From Acidimicrobiaceae bacterium (GTDB lineage Bacteria; Actinomycetota; Acidimicrobiia; Acidimicrobiales; RAAP-2), in the NCBI GenBank assembly GCA_013044265.1, contig JABEUQ010000067.1:1-45419 (forward strand): a DNA stretch of 45,419 bases, in the 5' to 3' direction. The position numbers and the translations under genes are program-made. The number at the start of each line of letters is the position of its first letter. Position 1 is the stretch's first letter. The notes below the pieces were generated by a model, which searched no databases, had not been told where the DNA came from, and saw only the letters and a list, made by a program, of their open reading frames with translations. Positions 8,697 through 17,107 of the stretch are shown here, piece after piece.

Positions 8697-9811
8697 GTCC
8701 CGGGAGTGATATCAGGCGGGTGAGCTTGGTGTCACCTTACGCATTGAGCGTCTTTGGTGGCGTCCAGGAGCAAGTTCTTGCGATGAGTCGTGAACTGTCA
8801 CGACGAGGGATCCTCGTGCAAGTGATCGCACCGGACTCGCACGACCTCACCACGTACGACACCCCAGCGCGTATTGAACGCTTCGGTCGATTGATCAGTA
8901 TTCCGGCGAACGGCTCACGAGCTCCACTCACGTTGTCCGTGGCGGCGTCACGACGCGCTGCACGCCGAATTCACGAGTTCGATCCTCAAGTCGTGCATTT
9001 TCATGAACCCTTTGCACCGCTGGTGGGGTGGAGCACACTGCGAGAACATAATGCCGCGGCGGTGGGGACTTTTCACCGCAGCGGTGAGGGTCCCGCGGTG
9101 TCGATGGCTGCTCCATTTCTGCGCCGGTGGGCACACCACCTGGACATCAATGCCGCGGTCTCTGAACAGGCCGCGGCGACAGCCCACTCCTCGTGCGGAG
9201 TGCAAACAAAGGTTCTTTTCAACGGTTTTGAAACGACACGTTTTGTAGAGTTCGATCGCGAGCAGCAACCCATTGCCACGGTGGTGGTCCTTGGTCGTCT
9301 CGAATCGCGCAAGGGTGTCATGACCGCCATCGAGGCCGTGCGTGCCCATAACGAGCGCCACGAGAACCCTTGGCGGCTGGTAATAATTGGCGACGGACCT
9401 GAACGCACTTCGCTCGTGGCCGCGGGGGGCACGGACGGTGCGGTTCAGTTCTTAGGCGCCGTGTCTGATATTGAGAAACGACGCTGGTACAGGCGAGCTG
9501 ACGTCCTTGTCGCCCCAGCCACCCATGGTGAATCCTTTGGACTCATATTGCTCGAAGCAATGGCCAGTGAGACGCCCGTCGTGGCGAGTGACATTCCGGG
9601 ATACCGTGATGCTGCAGGTGCTCACGCCCTGCTCTTTGCACCAGGGAATAGCGCATCTCTTGAGCAAGCAATCTCGATGTCGCTGGCCCGAGATCACTGG
9701 AATCCCGGCCCCGCTCTTCTTCACGCAGAACACTGGTCGATGTCGCGCTTGGTTGATGACTACTTCACTCTGTATCAAAGCGCTCGTGAGCGTTTTGGAG
9801 CCCTGAGGTAG
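8693..9811 (+). CDS. pimA: Phosphatidylinositol mannosyltransferase (PimA-like)
   Basis: A 372-residue GT4 glycosyltransferase of GT-B fold. PimA moves mannose from GDP-mannose to phosphatidylinositol on the cytoplasmic side of the membrane, the first committed step of PIM synthesis. The N-terminal SLVSPYALSVFGGVQ matches the PimA opening, VVHFHEPFAP follows, and the C-terminal EX7E motif is Glu280 to Glu288 in ESFGLILLEAM, next to DIPGYRDA. GTG 8693 is preferred because it gives a GTGA junction with the acyltransferase. The stop TAG at 9809-9811 forms the first half of the -10 box of the next gene. Membership of the PI synthase-acyltransferase cluster separates it from other GT4 enzymes. Confidence 0.88.
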   Translation: MSPGSDIRRVSLVSPYALSVFGGVQEQVLAMSRELSRRGILVQVIAPDSHDLTTYDTPARIERFGRLISIPANGSRAPLTLSVAASRRAARRIHEFDPQVVHFHEPFAPLVGWSTLREHNAAAVGTFHRSGEGPAVSMAAPFLRRWAHHLDINAAVSEQAAATAHSSCGVQTKVLFNGFETTRFVEFDREQQPIATVVVLGRLESRKGVMTAIEAVRAHNERHENPWRLVIIGDGPERTSLVAAGGTDGAVQFLGAVSDIEKRRWYRRADVLVAPATHGESFGLILLEAMASETPVVASDIPGYRDAAGAHALLFAPGNSASLEQAISMSLARDHWNPGPALLHAEHWSMSRLVDDYFTLYQSARERFGALR

Positions 9812-9814
9812 CCT
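9809..9814 (+). promoter_or_regulatory. Leaderless -10 box inside the pimA stop codon
   Basis: TAGCCT uses the TAG stop of pimA as its first three bases. Six bases later comes the ATG at 9821. No Shine-Dalgarno sequence is present. The next gene may therefore have its own leaderless transcript as well as read-through from the PIM operon. Confidence 0.45.
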
Positions 9815-9820
9815 CTAACG

Positions 9821-10723
9821 ATGGCCACTCAACAACGATCTCGTTCGCGACGACCTTCGTCATCGCGACAGCGCGGGCCCCGGCACGTCGAAGCAGTGCT
9901 CGATCCCACGTGGCAAAATCCATACGCACCGTCCGCCGACGAGCGTGAGACGCATCAACAGGCCCTTCGTCGTTTCGGACTGAAGCGCAAGCGATTCGAG
10001 ATGGTGGGAGGAGCAGTACTGGTTCTGGCGCTAATTTTCGGAACAATTGCGTCACCGTGGTTGGCACTCGTTGGCGTACTGGTCGCACTCGGCGTGTTTC
10101 TTGATGTCAGAAGATTCTTCACGACAATCGAGCATCGGGGTTCAACCCTAGGGTCACTGGTCGAAGCCACGTTCGAGCCCGGTGGGTCGACTAAGGACCG
10201 CCAGCGACTCATCACAGTGATCGATCGGCTCACCGCGACCTTTGGTGTGGACTCGGTGAGCGCATTCATTATCGACGATGCTGGTTACAACGCGGCCCTG
10301 GTGCCGAACGGCGCGAATTTTGCTTTCTTTGTGACCAATGCCTTGATGCGCGACTTTGAATTGATTGAGCTCGAAGGGGTAGTGGCTCACTGTCTTGCCC
10401 GCCAAAGACTTGGGATCTTGGACCGTGAGAGTTATTCCGCGGTGGTGAATGGCTCCCTCGAGCAACGCCGGGACCTGGCTGGACCTGGTCTGACCTATCG
10501 CGCCGACGAAGTCGCGGCGGCGGCAATTCGCTACCCGCTGGGGCTGGCGGGAGCTCTGCGTCGTTGTGCTCGACAAGTGGTGCCTGCGAGCTCGTTTTTC
10601 GCCTCCTCCAAATACAGCCAGTGGCGCTTCCTTTGGTTCGACGTCTGGAGTGACCGAACCACTGCGGACTTGGGGGACCTGGACGACGTCGAGTTGCGCG
10701 CCCTCGCCCTCGAAGAATGGTAG
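9821..10723 (+). CDS. M48-protease-like membrane protein without active site
   Basis: A 300-residue protein of unknown function. Residues 1-60 are basic and Ser/Arg rich, and two hydrophobic segments follow (about 61-77 and 79-96). The cytoplasmic part resembles HtpX/M48 metalloproteases: NFAFFVTNALMRDFELIELEGVVAHCLARQ follows the usual order, strand then ELEGVIAHE. The zinc-binding HExxH, however, reads HCLAR (190-194), so the catalytic Glu and second His are lost, and the later EAD motif reads RAD (227-229), so the third zinc ligand is gone too. A peptidase activity is not expected. It lies directly after pimA, 10 bases away, and before pdxS. Similarity to M48 is my reading of the motifs and needs a profile search; a scaffold or regulatory role in PIM synthesis is only a guess. 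Confidence 0.75.
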   Translation: MATQQRSRSRRPSSSRQRGPRHVEAVLDPTWQNPYAPSADERETHQQALRRFGLKRKRFEMVGGAVLVLALIFGTIASPWLALVGVLVALGVFLDVRRFFTTIEHRGSTLGSLVEATFEPGGSTKDRQRLITVIDRLTATFGVDSVSAFIIDDAGYNAALVPNGANFAFFVTNALMRDFELIELEGVVAHCLARQRLGILDRESYSAVVNGSLEQRRDLAGPGLTYRADEVAAAAIRYPLGLAGALRRCARQVVPASSFFASSKYSQWRFLWFDVWSDRTTADLGDLDDVELRALALEEW

Positions 10724-10737
10724 TCAGGTCGCTCTAT

Positions 10738-10743
10738 TAGGCT
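10738..10743 (+). promoter_or_regulatory. Leaderless -10 box of pdxS
   Basis: TAGGCT, followed by seven bases and ATG 10751. The same hexamer stands in front of relA. This spacing is the reason for choosing ATG 10751 instead of ATG 10745 as the pdxS start. Confidence 0.5.
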
Positions 10744-10750
10744 GATGCCT

Positions 10751-11647
10751 ATGAATTCTGCACTCACACCTTCCACCGTTGGTTCAGCTCTTGTTAAGCG
10801 TGGACTCGCCGACATGTTGAGAGGCGGCGTCATAATGGACGTCGTCAACCCCGAACAAGCGAAGATCGCCGAAGATTCGGGAGCAGTTGCGGTGATGGCG
10901 CTCGAACGGGTGCCTTCGGATATTCGCCGTGACGGTGGCGTGGCGCGTATGAGTGACCCCCTCATGATTCAAGAGATTCAAGCCGCTGTGACGATTCCGG
11001 TTATGGCCAAGGCGCGCATCGGTCACTTCGCCGAAGCCCAGATCCTTCAGGCACTCGACGTTGACTACATTGACGAGTCCGAAGTGTTGACACCCGCCGA
11101 CGAAGAGAACCATATCGACAAGTGGGACTTCACCGTACCCTTCGTGTGCGGAGCGACCAATCTGGGCGAGGCCCTTCGTCGCATTGGCGAGGGTGCGTGC
11201 TTAATTCGTTCCAAGGGCGAAGCCGGTACAGGAAACGTGGTGGAAGCAGTTCGTCACCTTCGTACTATCAATGCTCAGATGCGTCGGCTAGCGAGCGCGG
11301 ACGGTGCCGAACTCTACGCACTCGCGAAGGACCTCCAGGCGCCCATCGCGCTGGTGCAAGAAGTCGCTGCAACGGGTAAACTTCCCGTGCCTCTGTTTTG
11401 CGCCGGCGGCATTTCCACTCCGGCCGACGCCGCACTCGTGCTGCAACTCGGTGCGCAAGCCGTCTTCGTTGGTTCGGGAATCTTCAAGAGCGAGGACCCA
11501 GTGAGAATGGCTAAGGCCATCGTTGAAGCGACGACGCATTTCCAAGACGCCAGCATTGTGGCGAAGGTTTCAACGGGTCTGGGAGCCGCCATGGCGGGAG
11601 CCGAGACTGCCACACTGGAACAGCGGCTCTCCGAGCGCGGTTGGTAA
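10751..11647 (+). CDS. pdxS: Pyridoxal 5'-phosphate synthase subunit PdxS
   Basis: PdxS builds PLP from ribose 5-phosphate, glyceraldehyde 3-phosphate and ammonia supplied by PdxT. The 298-residue barrel is very well conserved. Asp30 lies in [17 protein letters not shown], Lys87 in MAKARIGHF is the residue that binds the ribose phosphate, and Lys155 lies in [13 protein letters not shown] 10751 is preferred because it lies at the proper distance from TAGGCT for a leaderless start; the in-frame ATG 10745 would add two residues. The stop TAA shares its last A with the ATG of pdxT. Both subunits form the usual 12+12 complex. Confidence 0.96.
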   Translation: MNSALTPSTVGSALVKRGLADMLRGGVIMDVVNPEQAKIAEDSGAVAVMALERVPSDIRRDGGVARMSDPLMIQEIQAAVTIPVMAKARIGHFAEAQILQALDVDYIDESEVLTPADEENHIDKWDFTVPFVCGATNLGEALRRIGEGACLIRSKGEAGTGNVVEAVRHLRTINAQMRRLASADGAELYALAKDLQAPIALVQEVAATGKLPVPLFCAGGISTPADAALVLQLGAQAVFVGSGIFKSEDPVRMAKAIVEATTHFQDASIVAKVSTGLGAAMAGAETATLEQRLSERGW

Positions 11648-12240
11648 TGCGAACCGTAGGGGTCCTCGCCCTGCAAGGTGACGTTCGTGAACACGTGGCG
11701 ACACTGGACAATCTGGGAGTCAGCACCCGCCTAGTGCGTCGAGAGGCTGACCTCAGTGGCATCGATGGGCTTATTATCCCGGGAGGTGAGTCCACGGCGA
11801 TTAGTCATCTCTTGGTGACTTCCGGACTTCGTGAACCGTTGTGCACGTTGATCGGCGGGGGCCTGCCAATTTTCGGTACGTGCGCTGGCCTGATCTTGCT
11901 TTCGAGCGAAGTGCTCGATGGGCGCAGCGATCAGTGGAGTTTTAACGCCCTCGATGTGGTTGTGCGCCGCAATGGGTACGGCCGACAGATTGCCAGTTTC
12001 GAAGTGCCTATTGCGATTTCGGATGGTGCAACGGTGCCGGGAGTATTTATTCGAGCCCCTCGTATCGTGCATTGGGGTCCTGAAGTGACGGTTGTCGCCA
12101 CTCATGATCACGGTGATGGCGAACACCCGGTGTTGGTGCGTCAGGGCTCTGCTTGGGGATGTTCGTTCCATCCAGAACTGACGAGCGACGTGTTAGTTCA
12201 CGGTTTGTTCCTCGACGCCCTGCAAGAAGCGTTACGATAA
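11647..12240 (+). CDS. pdxT: PLP synthase glutaminase subunit PdxT
   Basis: A 197-residue class I glutamine amidotransferase that releases ammonia from glutamine for PdxS. IPGGEST (44-50) is the family signature. The catalytic triad is Cys79 in FGTCAGL with His175 and Glu177 in SFHPEL. The ATG at 11647 overlaps the pdxS stop by one base (TAATG), which should couple the two subunits in translation. A TTG two codons upstream is possible but less likely. Confidence 0.96.
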   Translation: MRTVGVLALQGDVREHVATLDNLGVSTRLVRREADLSGIDGLIIPGGESTAISHLLVTSGLREPLCTLIGGGLPIFGTCAGLILLSSEVLDGRSDQWSFNALDVVVRRNGYGRQIASFEVPIAISDGATVPGVFIRAPRIVHWGPEVTVVATHDHGDGEHPVLVRQGSAWGCSFHPELTSDVLVHGLFLDALQEALR

Positions 12241-12268
12241 CTACGCCCTAAATCGGGCAGGAGGAACG

Positions 12269-13018
12269 ATGTCCGGCCATTCGAAGTGGGCAACCACAAA
12301 ACACCGTAAGGGTGCTAAAGACAGCGCACGCGCCAAAGTGTTCGCGAAACTGATTCGTCAGGTAGAAGTTGCGGCCCGCGAAGGTGGGGGTGACGCCAAC
12401 ACCAACGCCAGCCTTCGCACTATGTTCCAAAAGGCTCGTGAGGCATCAGTTCCTATCGACACTATCGAGCGCGCTATCAAACGTGGCACCGGCGAACTCG
12501 AAGGGGTTCGCTACGAAGCAATCTCCTACGAGGGCTACGCCCCAGGCGGCGTGGCCATTATTATCGAAACTCTCACCGATAACCGCAATCGCACAAGCGC
12601 TGAAATTAAGCACCTTCTTTCCAAGAATGGTGGCAATATTGCCGAGCCGGGGGCCGTCTCGTGGCAATTCGACCGCAAAGGTTTGCTCGAAGTCAAGGGA
12701 CCCCTTGATGAAGACCAGCTTCTCGAATGGGTTCTCGAAGCTGGAGGAGAGAATTTCAGCGCCCAAGGTGAGAACTTCTTGATCACGACTGAGCCCCACG
12801 AAGTGGGAATGGTGCGCGACGCACTCGAATCTTTTGGTTTGACGGTCGTCAGCGCTGACCTGACGCTGGTGGCCCAGAACGTGATTCCAGTCGACGAAGA
12901 GAACGAAGCCAAGAAGGTACTGCGACTCATGGACGCCATTGACGACCACGATGACGTGCAGAACGTCTACGCGAACTTCGATATCTCTGACGAAATATTG
13001 GCGAACTTCGAGGAGTAA
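12269..13018 (+). CDS. yebC: YebC/PmpR family DNA-binding or translation factor
   Basis: A 249-residue protein of full family length. It opens with SGHSKWATTKHRKGAKD and continues with the conserved NASLRTMFQKAREASVPID, YEGYAPGGVA and DNRNRTSAEIKHLLSKNGG blocks. Members have been described both as DNA-binding regulators and, more recently, as ribosome factors that ease translation of proline stretches; I cannot choose from sequence. AGGAGG at 12259-12264 lies four bases before the ATG. A small GCCC/GGGC inverted repeat (12245-12258) sits just before that site. yebC precedes ruvC, the common arrangement, and could share transcription with it. Confidence 0.95.
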   Translation: MSGHSKWATTKHRKGAKDSARAKVFAKLIRQVEVAAREGGGDANTNASLRTMFQKAREASVPIDTIERAIKRGTGELEGVRYEAISYEGYAPGGVAIIIETLTDNRNRTSAEIKHLLSKNGGNIAEPGAVSWQFDRKGLLEVKGPLDEDQLLEWVLEAGGENFSAQGENFLITTEPHEVGMVRDALESFGLTVVSADLTLVAQNVIPVDEENEAKKVLRLMDAIDDHDDVQNVYANFDISDEILANFEE

Positions 13019-13044
13019 TGCTGGTCCGCCTCGCGAGACCGGAT

Positions 13045-13050
13045 TACAAT
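13045..13050 (+). promoter_or_regulatory. Leaderless -10 box of ruvC
   Basis: TACAAT matches five of six bases of TATAAT and stands seven bases before ATG 13058. The 39 bases between yebC and ruvC contain no clear Shine-Dalgarno sequence, so a leaderless ruvCAB transcript is likely. Confidence 0.5.
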
Positions 13051-13057
13051 CGAACGT

Positions 13058-13564
13058 ATGTTCGTACTCGGAATCGACCCCGGCTTGACTCGATGTGGGT
13101 TCGGCCTGGTTGAAGGATCATTCGAGAGTGCCGAGTCATTTCGTGCCCTTCGTGCGGGAGTGCTTGAGACTGAAGCCGGGTTGGAAGTTGAGATGCGGTT
13201 GGCCCAGATTCACGCCGACCTGGACGCTCTCATTATTGATTTGCGACCTCAGGTGGTCGTGGTCGAACGGGTTTTCTTTCAACGCAACGCGCTGACTGCG
13301 ATTCCGGTGGCTCAAGCGAGCGGTATTGCCATTGGACTGGCCGGATCTAGAGGACTGGTCGTGCGCCAGTTCACCGCCCAGCAGGTGAAGCTGGCAGTAA
13401 CCGGCTACGGTGCGGCGCCGAAATCTCAAGTCCAGGCAATGGTGGCGAAGCTCTGCAGCCTGAGCGAAATACCCGAACCAGCCGACGCCGCCGATGCCCT
13501 GGGCCTTGCGATCACGTATTTTATGACTGAGAGAGTTGAGCGTCGGTTCATGGTGAGGGCTTAA
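13058..13564 (+). CDS. ruvC: Holliday junction resolvase RuvC
   Basis: A 168-residue endonuclease that cuts Holliday junctions as a dimer. The four acidic metal ligands are visible as Asp7 (VLGIDPG), Glu70 (VVVVERVFF), Asp143 and Asp146 (PADAADALG). FFQRN is the conserved loop next to the active site. Its stop TAA shares a base with the ATG of ruvA, and ruvA in turn overlaps ruvB, so the resolvase and the branch-migration motor are made together. Confidence 0.96.
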   Translation: MFVLGIDPGLTRCGFGLVEGSFESAESFRALRAGVLETEAGLEVEMRLAQIHADLDALIIDLRPQVVVVERVFFQRNALTAIPVAQASGIAIGLAGSRGLVVRQFTAQQVKLAVTGYGAAPKSQVQAMVAKLCSLSEIPEPADAADALGLAITYFMTERVERRFMVRA

Positions 13565-14133
13565 TGATCGGGTGGCTTCGGGGTCGAGTATTGCGCACTC
13601 AAGTGACCGGGAACATTCTTATTGACGTCAATGGCGTTGGTTACGACGTCAATCTTGCGTCGGTGCAGGAATTCCACCAAGGTGACGATGTCGAATTGTT
13701 CATCCATACCCAGGTGCGTACGGATGCAATTGTCCTCTACGGATTTCGTTGCGATGAGGACAAGGAGTTCTTCACCACTTTGTTGGTGACTCCGGGAGTT
13801 GGCCCTTCAACCGCATTGGCCGCTTTGCGTACGATGCCCACGGAAGAGTTGCGTCGGGCCATTGAGGAGGGTGATGTGAAACGTGTCGCTCAGATTCCCG
13901 GTGTTGGGGCCAAGACCGCGAGTCGCATCGTCTTGGAGCTGAAGGGAAAACTCGTCGACGTCGCTGCGCAACGCTCCAGCACGCCGAACGCGCGACCCAG
14001 CGACATCGAAGAAGCGTTGCGATCACTGGGATACACACCTAGTGAAATTCGAGAATCGTTAGAAGGTGTAGAACTTCCGAGAGATGAATCCAGCGCCTTG
14101 CGCACAGCCTTGCAACTGCTGGGTCGCCGATGA
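13564..14133 (+). CDS. ruvA: Holliday junction helicase subunit RuvA
   Basis: RuvA (189 residues) binds the four-way junction and recruits RuvB. The N-terminal OB-fold begins MIGWLRGRV. The two helix-hairpin-helix motifs are TPGVGPSTALAAL and IPGVGAKTASRIVLEL. A C-terminal three-helix domain for RuvB contact (EEALRSLGYTPSEI) closes the protein. The start overlaps the ruvC stop by one base and the stop overlaps the ruvB start by three (ATGA). Confidence 0.96.
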   Translation: MIGWLRGRVLRTQVTGNILIDVNGVGYDVNLASVQEFHQGDDVELFIHTQVRTDAIVLYGFRCDEDKEFFTTLLVTPGVGPSTALAALRTMPTEELRRAIEEGDVKRVAQIPGVGAKTASRIVLELKGKLVDVAAQRSSTPNARPSDIEEALRSLGYTPSEIRESLEGVELPRDESSALRTALQLLGRR

Positions 14134-15179
14134 CGAGGCGCGATGCCGACGTCACTTCCCTGATCAAAGGCGACGAACACGTCGTGACACCTTTGGCCTC
14201 TGAGGGGGATCGGAGCGCGGACGTAACACTTCGACCAACGTCTCTGCAAGAATTCGTCGGGCAACGTGAGCTGGTTGGCCACCTGGAGATTGTCCTCGGT
14301 TCGGCTCGAGCGAGAGGACAAAGTTCGGACCATCTGCTATTTGCAGGACCTCCGGGCTTAGGTAAGACTTCGCTGGCGAGCATCGTCGCGCACGAGATGG
14401 GTTCAGGATTGCGTATCACCTCTGGACCGGTATTGGCACGTCCCGGCGACCTCGTCGCTCTGCTCACCGATTTGCACGACGGCGAAGTACTTTTCATCGA
14501 CGAGATTCATCGGCTGCCGCGTTTGGTGGAAGAGATTCTCTATCCGGCGATGGAGGATCGTCGCCTCGACGTCATGATCGGACGCGGTCCGTCAGCCCGA
14601 TCGATTCGTCTTGATCTCCCATCTTTTACCCTGGTGGGCGCTACTACTCGCACGGGTTTAGTCGCTGCGCCGCTGCGTGATCGATTCGGTTTCGTGGGGC
14701 AACTCGATCTCTATCAACGCGACGAATTGCGTCAGATTGTTGCGCGTTCTGCTGGTCTTCTTGAAGTATCGCTCCTCGATGACGCGGCGGGGGTCATTGC
14801 GCAACGTTCTCGAGGTACGCCGCGCATCGCCAACCGTCTACTTCGGCGAGTGCGCGACGTCGCTTCGGTTCAGGGGCATGCTTCAGTTGACGACCAACTC
14901 GCGGCTTACGCACTGGATTTGTTCGGGGTTGACGAATACGGCCTCGACAAGATCGACCGGCGTATTCTCGGCCTCTTGTGCGGTCAATTCGCGCATTTGC
15001 CCGTGGGCCTGACCACGTTGGCCCACGCCTGCGGTGAGGAGCCCACCACAATTGAGGAGGCCTACGAACCATACCTATTGCGTGAAGGTTTCTTGATACG
15101 GACTCCCAGGGGTCGTGTGGCGACCGAAAAGGCCTTCCTGCACCTTCATTTAACTCGTCCAGGTGGAGGATTGGTCTAG
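14130..15179 (+). CDS. ruvB: Holliday junction helicase motor RuvB
   Basis: An AAA+ ATPase of 349 residues that drives branch migration with RuvA. Walker A is GPPGLGKT (73-80), Walker B is LFIDEIHRL, and sensor motifs appear in GATTRTGLVAAPLRDRFG. The C-terminal winged helix ends in TPRGRVATEKAFLHL. About 30 residues precede the conserved RPTSLQEFVGQ block, a modest N-terminal extension. It is the last gene of ruvCAB; 54 bases separate it from yajC, which has its own ribosome site and a possible promoter. Confidence 0.97.
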   Translation: MTRRDADVTSLIKGDEHVVTPLASEGDRSADVTLRPTSLQEFVGQRELVGHLEIVLGSARARGQSSDHLLFAGPPGLGKTSLASIVAHEMGSGLRITSGPVLARPGDLVALLTDLHDGEVLFIDEIHRLPRLVEEILYPAMEDRRLDVMIGRGPSARSIRLDLPSFTLVGATTRTGLVAAPLRDRFGFVGQLDLYQRDELRQIVARSAGLLEVSLLDDAAGVIAQRSRGTPRIANRLLRRVRDVASVQGHASVDDQLAAYALDLFGVDEYGLDKIDRRILGLLCGQFAHLPVGLTTLAHACGEEPTTIEEAYEPYLLREGFLIRTPRGRVATEKAFLHLHLTRPGGGLV

Positions 15180-15198
15180 GGCGAGCCCGGCGAGCGAC

Positions 15199-15204
15199 TA
15201 GGGT
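15199..15204 (+). promoter_or_regulatory. Candidate -10 box of yajC-secD-secF
   Basis: TAGGGT lies in the 54-base gap after ruvB. A start about seven bases downstream would leave a short leader with GGAGGA at 15221-15226 before ATG 15234. Unlike several other genes here, yajC would be translated from a normal Shine-Dalgarno site. Confidence 0.35.
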
Positions 15205-15233
15205 TTCTTTGTCTATTGACGGAGGATATTTCA

Positions 15234-15581
15234 ATGTTGTTCGCAGCAACCAAAAGTTCTGGCAGCCCGCTCATCATCATTATTTACGTGATTGTCTTCG
15301 GTGGTCTCTACTTCTTCTACCTCCGTCCTCGCAGTCGCAAACAGAAAGCGGCTCGCCAACAGACCAAGCAAGTCGAGATCGGTGACCAGGCTCGCACTAT
15401 TGGCGGCATGATTGGCACCGTTGTGAAGCGCACCGACGAGGCAGTGACTCTGCGCACCGCGAGTGGTGTTGAACTCGATTTCATTCCATCAGCGATTGCG
15501 GGAAAGCACGTTCCGCCTTCGAGTGACGATGATGTCGAACCAGAGCACGATGAGCAATCGACCGAGGGTGATGAGAAGTAA
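15234..15581 (+). CDS. yajC: Preprotein translocase subunit YajC
   Basis: A 115-residue small accessory subunit of the Sec translocon. It has one N-terminal membrane helix (LIIIIYVIVFGGLYFFYLR), then the conserved RPRSRKQKA and the IGDQARTIGGMIGTVVKR block. The acidic tail is typical of actinobacterial members. GGAGGA at 15221-15226 supports ATG 15234. The stop TAA shares a base with the ATG of secD. Confidence 0.92.
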   Translation: MLFAATKSSGSPLIIIIYVIVFGGLYFFYLRPRSRKQKAARQQTKQVEIGDQARTIGGMIGTVVKRTDEAVTLRTASGVELDFIPSAIAGKHVPPSSDDDVEPEHDEQSTEGDEK

Positions 15582-17107
15582 TGGCGGCTCCAGCAGTATC
15601 GCGTAAATCACTCATCGTCAGTTTGATATTGACCCTGGTGATCGGATTTGGTTCATTGATCACGACCTTGTCGCTCGGTTGGGGGCCCAAGCTCGGTCTT
15701 GACCTCGCCGGTGGTCTCTCGGTGGTCTACAAGCCAACGACACCCGCCACACAGTCTCAGTTAAACGAGGTCGTGACGATTCTCAACTCTCGCATCAACG
15801 GACTCGGCGTTTCAGGTGCTCAGGTGAACGTTCAGGGTAAAAACGTGGTCGTGAGTGCTCCCGGTGTCAAGGACGCGCAAAATATTCTGAAGGAAATTGG
15901 CCAGACTGCGCAGCTGTATTTTCGCACGGTGCTGTGCCAGGTGGCTCCGGCCGCGAAGACCGCTCGAGCCATTGGTACGCACACCATGCCCTCGTGCGGA
16001 TCCGCGTACGCCTTGACCGCCTCGAATCTGGCGGTGACGCCGAATAATTCAGTGAACGGCTATTCCTATAACTCAACTATTGGTGTCGATCCGTCTTTTT
16101 CGAACATCGCTACGACGAGCCCAGCCAATGATCTCGCTTCACAACCCGTGATATTGCCCCAATTGGGAGCCCCGAGTACTGACCGTTGGCTCTTGAGCCC
16201 TGCGGAGCTCACCGGTCAAGCCATTGGTAAGGCCTACGCGACTCAGGACACCATTGGCCAGTGGGTCGTGAGTTACACCCTCACCGGCTCGGGGAGCCCC
16301 GCTTGGGATGCGGTCGCCAAAGCGAATTTCCACCAGGAAGTTGCGATCGAACTTGACGGAGTCATTCAGTCGGCGCCACTGATTTTGCCCGCCTCCTCGT
16401 CCTTCACGAGTTTCGGTGGCCAAGGTCAAATATCCGGGAATTTCACGCAAGCATCTGCTCAGAATCTTGCTATCGCAATGGAGTTTGGTGCGCTGCCTGT
16501 GCGCTTGCAACCCCTGACAACGCAAACGGTCTCGCCGACCCTGGGTCACAGCGCACTGGTCGCGGGACTTGGTGCCGGCTTGGCGGGACTTGCTCTGGTC
16601 TTGATTTACGTGATCTTGTACTACCGAGCACTCGGACTGGTCATCCTTCTAGGATTGGGAGTCACGGCTGCGCTGCTGTGGGCAATAATTTCGGCCCTTG
16701 GCCATACGGCTTTCGCCCCGACGTTCTCATTGGCCGGCGTTACCGGGTTGATTGTGTCCATTGGTATCACGGTGGATAGTTACATCGTGTATTTCGAACG
16801 ATTAAAGGACGAAGCTCGATCGGGGCGCACCGTGCGCTCCTCAGTGGACCGTGGCTTCAAGTCCGCCTGGCGAACTGTGTTGGCCGCTGACACGGTCAGC
16901 CTGCTTGCCGCCGTCCTCTTGTACCTCATCGCAGTGGGCGACGTGCGCGGGTTCGCCTTTTTCCTCGGCCTCTCCACGCTGATGGATGTTTTCATCACTT
17001 GGTACTTCACGCGCCCATTGGTGATCCTCCTAGGACGTCGTAGCAACCAGGGCACTTCGGCACTGTCAATCGCCGCGGGGATGAACGCCGGAGGAAGCCA
17101 TGAGTGA
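15581..17107 (+). CDS. secD: Protein translocase subunit SecD
   Basis: SecD (508 residues) works with SecF to pull exported proteins across the membrane using the ion gradient. A first membrane helix is followed by LGLDLAGGLSVVY, the D1 motif. A periplasmic domain of about 300 residues ends in ISGNFTQASAQNLAIAMEFGALP. Five C-terminal helices include GVTGLIVSIGITVDSYIVYFER, the D4 region. The periplasmic part has a Ser/Thr/Asn-rich stretch around residues 145-190, as in other actinobacterial SecD. It overlaps secF by eight bases. Confidence 0.95.
   Translation: MAAPAVSRKSLIVSLILTLVIGFGSLITTLSLGWGPKLGLDLAGGLSVVYKPTTPATQSQLNEVVTILNSRINGLGVSGAQVNVQGKNVVVSAPGVKDAQNILKEIGQTAQLYFRTVLCQVAPAAKTARAIGTHTMPSCGSAYALTASNLAVTPNNSVNGYSYNSTIGVDPSFSNIATTSPANDLASQPVILPQLGAPSTDRWLLSPAELTGQAIGKAYATQDTIGQWVVSYTLTGSGSPAWDAVAKANFHQEVAIELDGVIQSAPLILPASSSFTSFGGQGQISGNFTQASAQNLAIAMEFGALPVRLQPLTTQTVSPTLGHSALVAGLGAGLAGLALVLIYVILYYRALGLVILLGLGVTAALLWAIISALGHTAFAPTFSLAGVTGLIVSIGITVDSYIVYFERLKDEARSGRTVRSSVDRGFKSAWRTVLAADTVSLLAAVLLYLIAVGDVRGFAFFLGLSTLMDVFITWYFTRPLVILLGRRSNQGTSALSIAAGMNAGGSHE

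Noticed and set aside
9955-10269. Antisense frames inside the M48-like gene and similar shadows throughout
   Set aside because: They lie opposite real genes, have no recognisable motifs and show the Arg/Ser-rich composition of reverse frames.
12245-12258. GCCC/GGGC hairpin before yebC as a riboswitch or terminator
   Set aside because: Only four pairs, no T-tract and no conserved aptamer pattern.
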